Shown here: piece by piece, positions 6,478 to 7,101 of the stretch
How the letters are laid out: each line of letters opens with the position of its first letter
Position numbering within the stretch: the stretch's first letter is position 1
Assembly (NCBI GenBank): GCA_023818745.1
Contig: JAMWBY010000068.1
Coordinates: forward strand, 1 to 7,101
Length of the DNA stretch: 7,101 bases
Reading direction: 5' to 3'
Source: Candidatus Omnitrophota bacterium
Lineage (GTDB): Bacteria > Ratteibacteria > UBA8468 > B48-G9 > JAFGKM01
The notes under the pieces: generated by a model
The model's input: the letters and a program-made list of their open reading frames with translations, nothing else
The model's database searches: none
What the model was told of the DNA's origin: nothing
Made by a program: the position numbers and the translations under genes

Positions 6478-7101
6478 ATTTTTACCTTTTGAAATAATAA
6501 AAAAAGAGACAGAATGGATCTACTCAAAGTTTAATGAAATAGTTATAAGTTCAAGAGTTCGTTTGGCAAGAAATATTAAAGGATATCCCTTCCCTTATAA
6601 TATGACATACCAAGAAAGTAAAAAAGTTGAAAAATTTTTAATCAATATTTTTTTAAAAGCACCTTTTAATAAGATATACATTATAGATGTTTCTTCATTA
6701 AAAAATACACAAAAAAAATTTTTAGTTGAAAGACATTTAATAAGTAAAGAATTTTCTGAAAACAGTATTTCCTGTAAAAGTATATTTATTCCGGAAAAAA
6801 AATTAACCATAATGATAAACGAAGAAGACCATTTAAGGATTCAATCGGTCTATCCTGGGTTAAATTTGAAAAATTGCTTTAAGAGTGTAAACGAGATAGA
6901 TGACTTAATTGAAGAGAAAATTGAATATGCATTTTTACCTAACATTGGATATCTTGCATCTTGTCTAACAAATACAGGCACAGGATTAAGAGCTTCTGTC
7001 CTTATAAACATCCCTGGTATTAAGTTTTTTAAAAAAGATAAAATAATATTTAATATGATAGAAAAAATTGGAATTACAATAAGAGGATTTTATGGAGAAG
7101 G
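6461..7101 (+). CDS. mcsB: Protein arginine kinase McsB (3'-truncated by window edge)
   Basis: The frame opens at ATG 6461, directly after an in-frame TAA, and stays open to the window end: 213 full codons of the usual 350-360. McsB phosphorylates arginines, which in Bacillus marks proteins for ClpC-ClpP degradation; it derives from the phosphagen (guanido) kinase fold. Recognisable blocks in order: VISSRVRLARNIKGYPFP (28-45, nucleotide-binding arginines), FLVERHLIS (87-95), MINEEDHLRIQSVYPGL (118-134, with the catalytic acidic residues), NIGYLASCLTNTGTGLRAS (161-179, with Cys168) and ITIRGFYGE (205-213, with the glutamate of the second catalytic loop). The usual CPTN signature reads CLTN here. 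The C-terminal half, including the phospho-arginine sensing region, is outside. The ATG has no Shine-Dalgarno site and lies within mcsA (17-bp overlap), so translation is probably coupled to mcsA. No ctsR is seen; clpC may follow downstream. Confidence 0.93.
   Translation, partial: MEKKIKFLPFEIIKKETEWIYSKFNEIVISSRVRLARNIKGYPFPYNMTYQESKKVEKFLINIFLKAPFNKIYIIDVSSLKNTQKKFLVERHLISKEFSENSISCKSIFIPEKKLTIMINEEDHLRIQSVYPGLNLKNCFKSVNEIDDLIEEKIEYAFLPNIGYLASCLTNTGTGLRASVLINIPGIKFFKKDKIIFNMIEKIGITIRGFYGE

Noticed and set aside
6595..6810. Minus-strand open frame of 71 codons near the right end
   Set aside because: It is antisense to the clearly recognisable mcsB reading frame and shows no family features.

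Overview
The window is a tightly packed, AT-rich (by eye around 30% GC) bacterial segment with every gene on the + strand. It appears to come from a diderm (outer-membrane) bacterium. It carries an RND efflux pump, a PagL-type outer-membrane lipid A deacylase and a Lol lipoprotein-release ABC transporter. It also carries the protein-arginine-kinase pair mcsA/mcsB, best known from Gram-positive Firmicutes but also found in some deep-branching diderm lineages. That mix, the AT-richness and the short overlapping genes suggest an uncultured candidate-phylum type genome, perhaps related to Omnitrophota or a neighbouring lineage. The lineage is a guess; the sequence alone does not fix it.

Region 1 (1-3305): the C-terminal two thirds of an RND inner-membrane pump (5' end outside the window), then a PagL-like outer-membrane beta-barrel, then an amidohydrolase-family TIM-barrel protein. 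Gaps are 13 bp and 1 bp, so the three genes are probably co-transcribed. No terminator is visible at the end.

Region 2 (3306-3348): a 43-bp gap with a near-consensus sigma-70-type promoter, TTGAAA-16 bp-TATAAT. Its predicted start point lies almost on the A of the next start codon, so the next gene is probably read from a leaderless mRNA.

Region 3 (3349-7101): lolC/E, lolD, ilvE, mcsA and mcsB (cut by the window end). The lolC/E-lolD and ilvE-mcsA junctions overlap by 8 bp, mcsA-mcsB overlaps by 17 bp, and lolD-ilvE are 4 bp apart. This looks like one transcription unit joining lipoprotein export, branched-chain amino acid metabolism and protein-arginine phosphorylation. The mcsB reading frame is open through the right edge.

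No RNA genes, CRISPR arrays, insertion sequences or attachment sites were seen, and no stretch over 300 bp lacks a gene. I found no clearly new multi-gene system. The points worth a second look are the likely leaderless lolC/E, a McsA with a much reduced C-terminus and a poly-A-encoded linker, a McsB with an altered kinase signature, and substituted active-site residues in the amidohydrolase and the PagL homologue.
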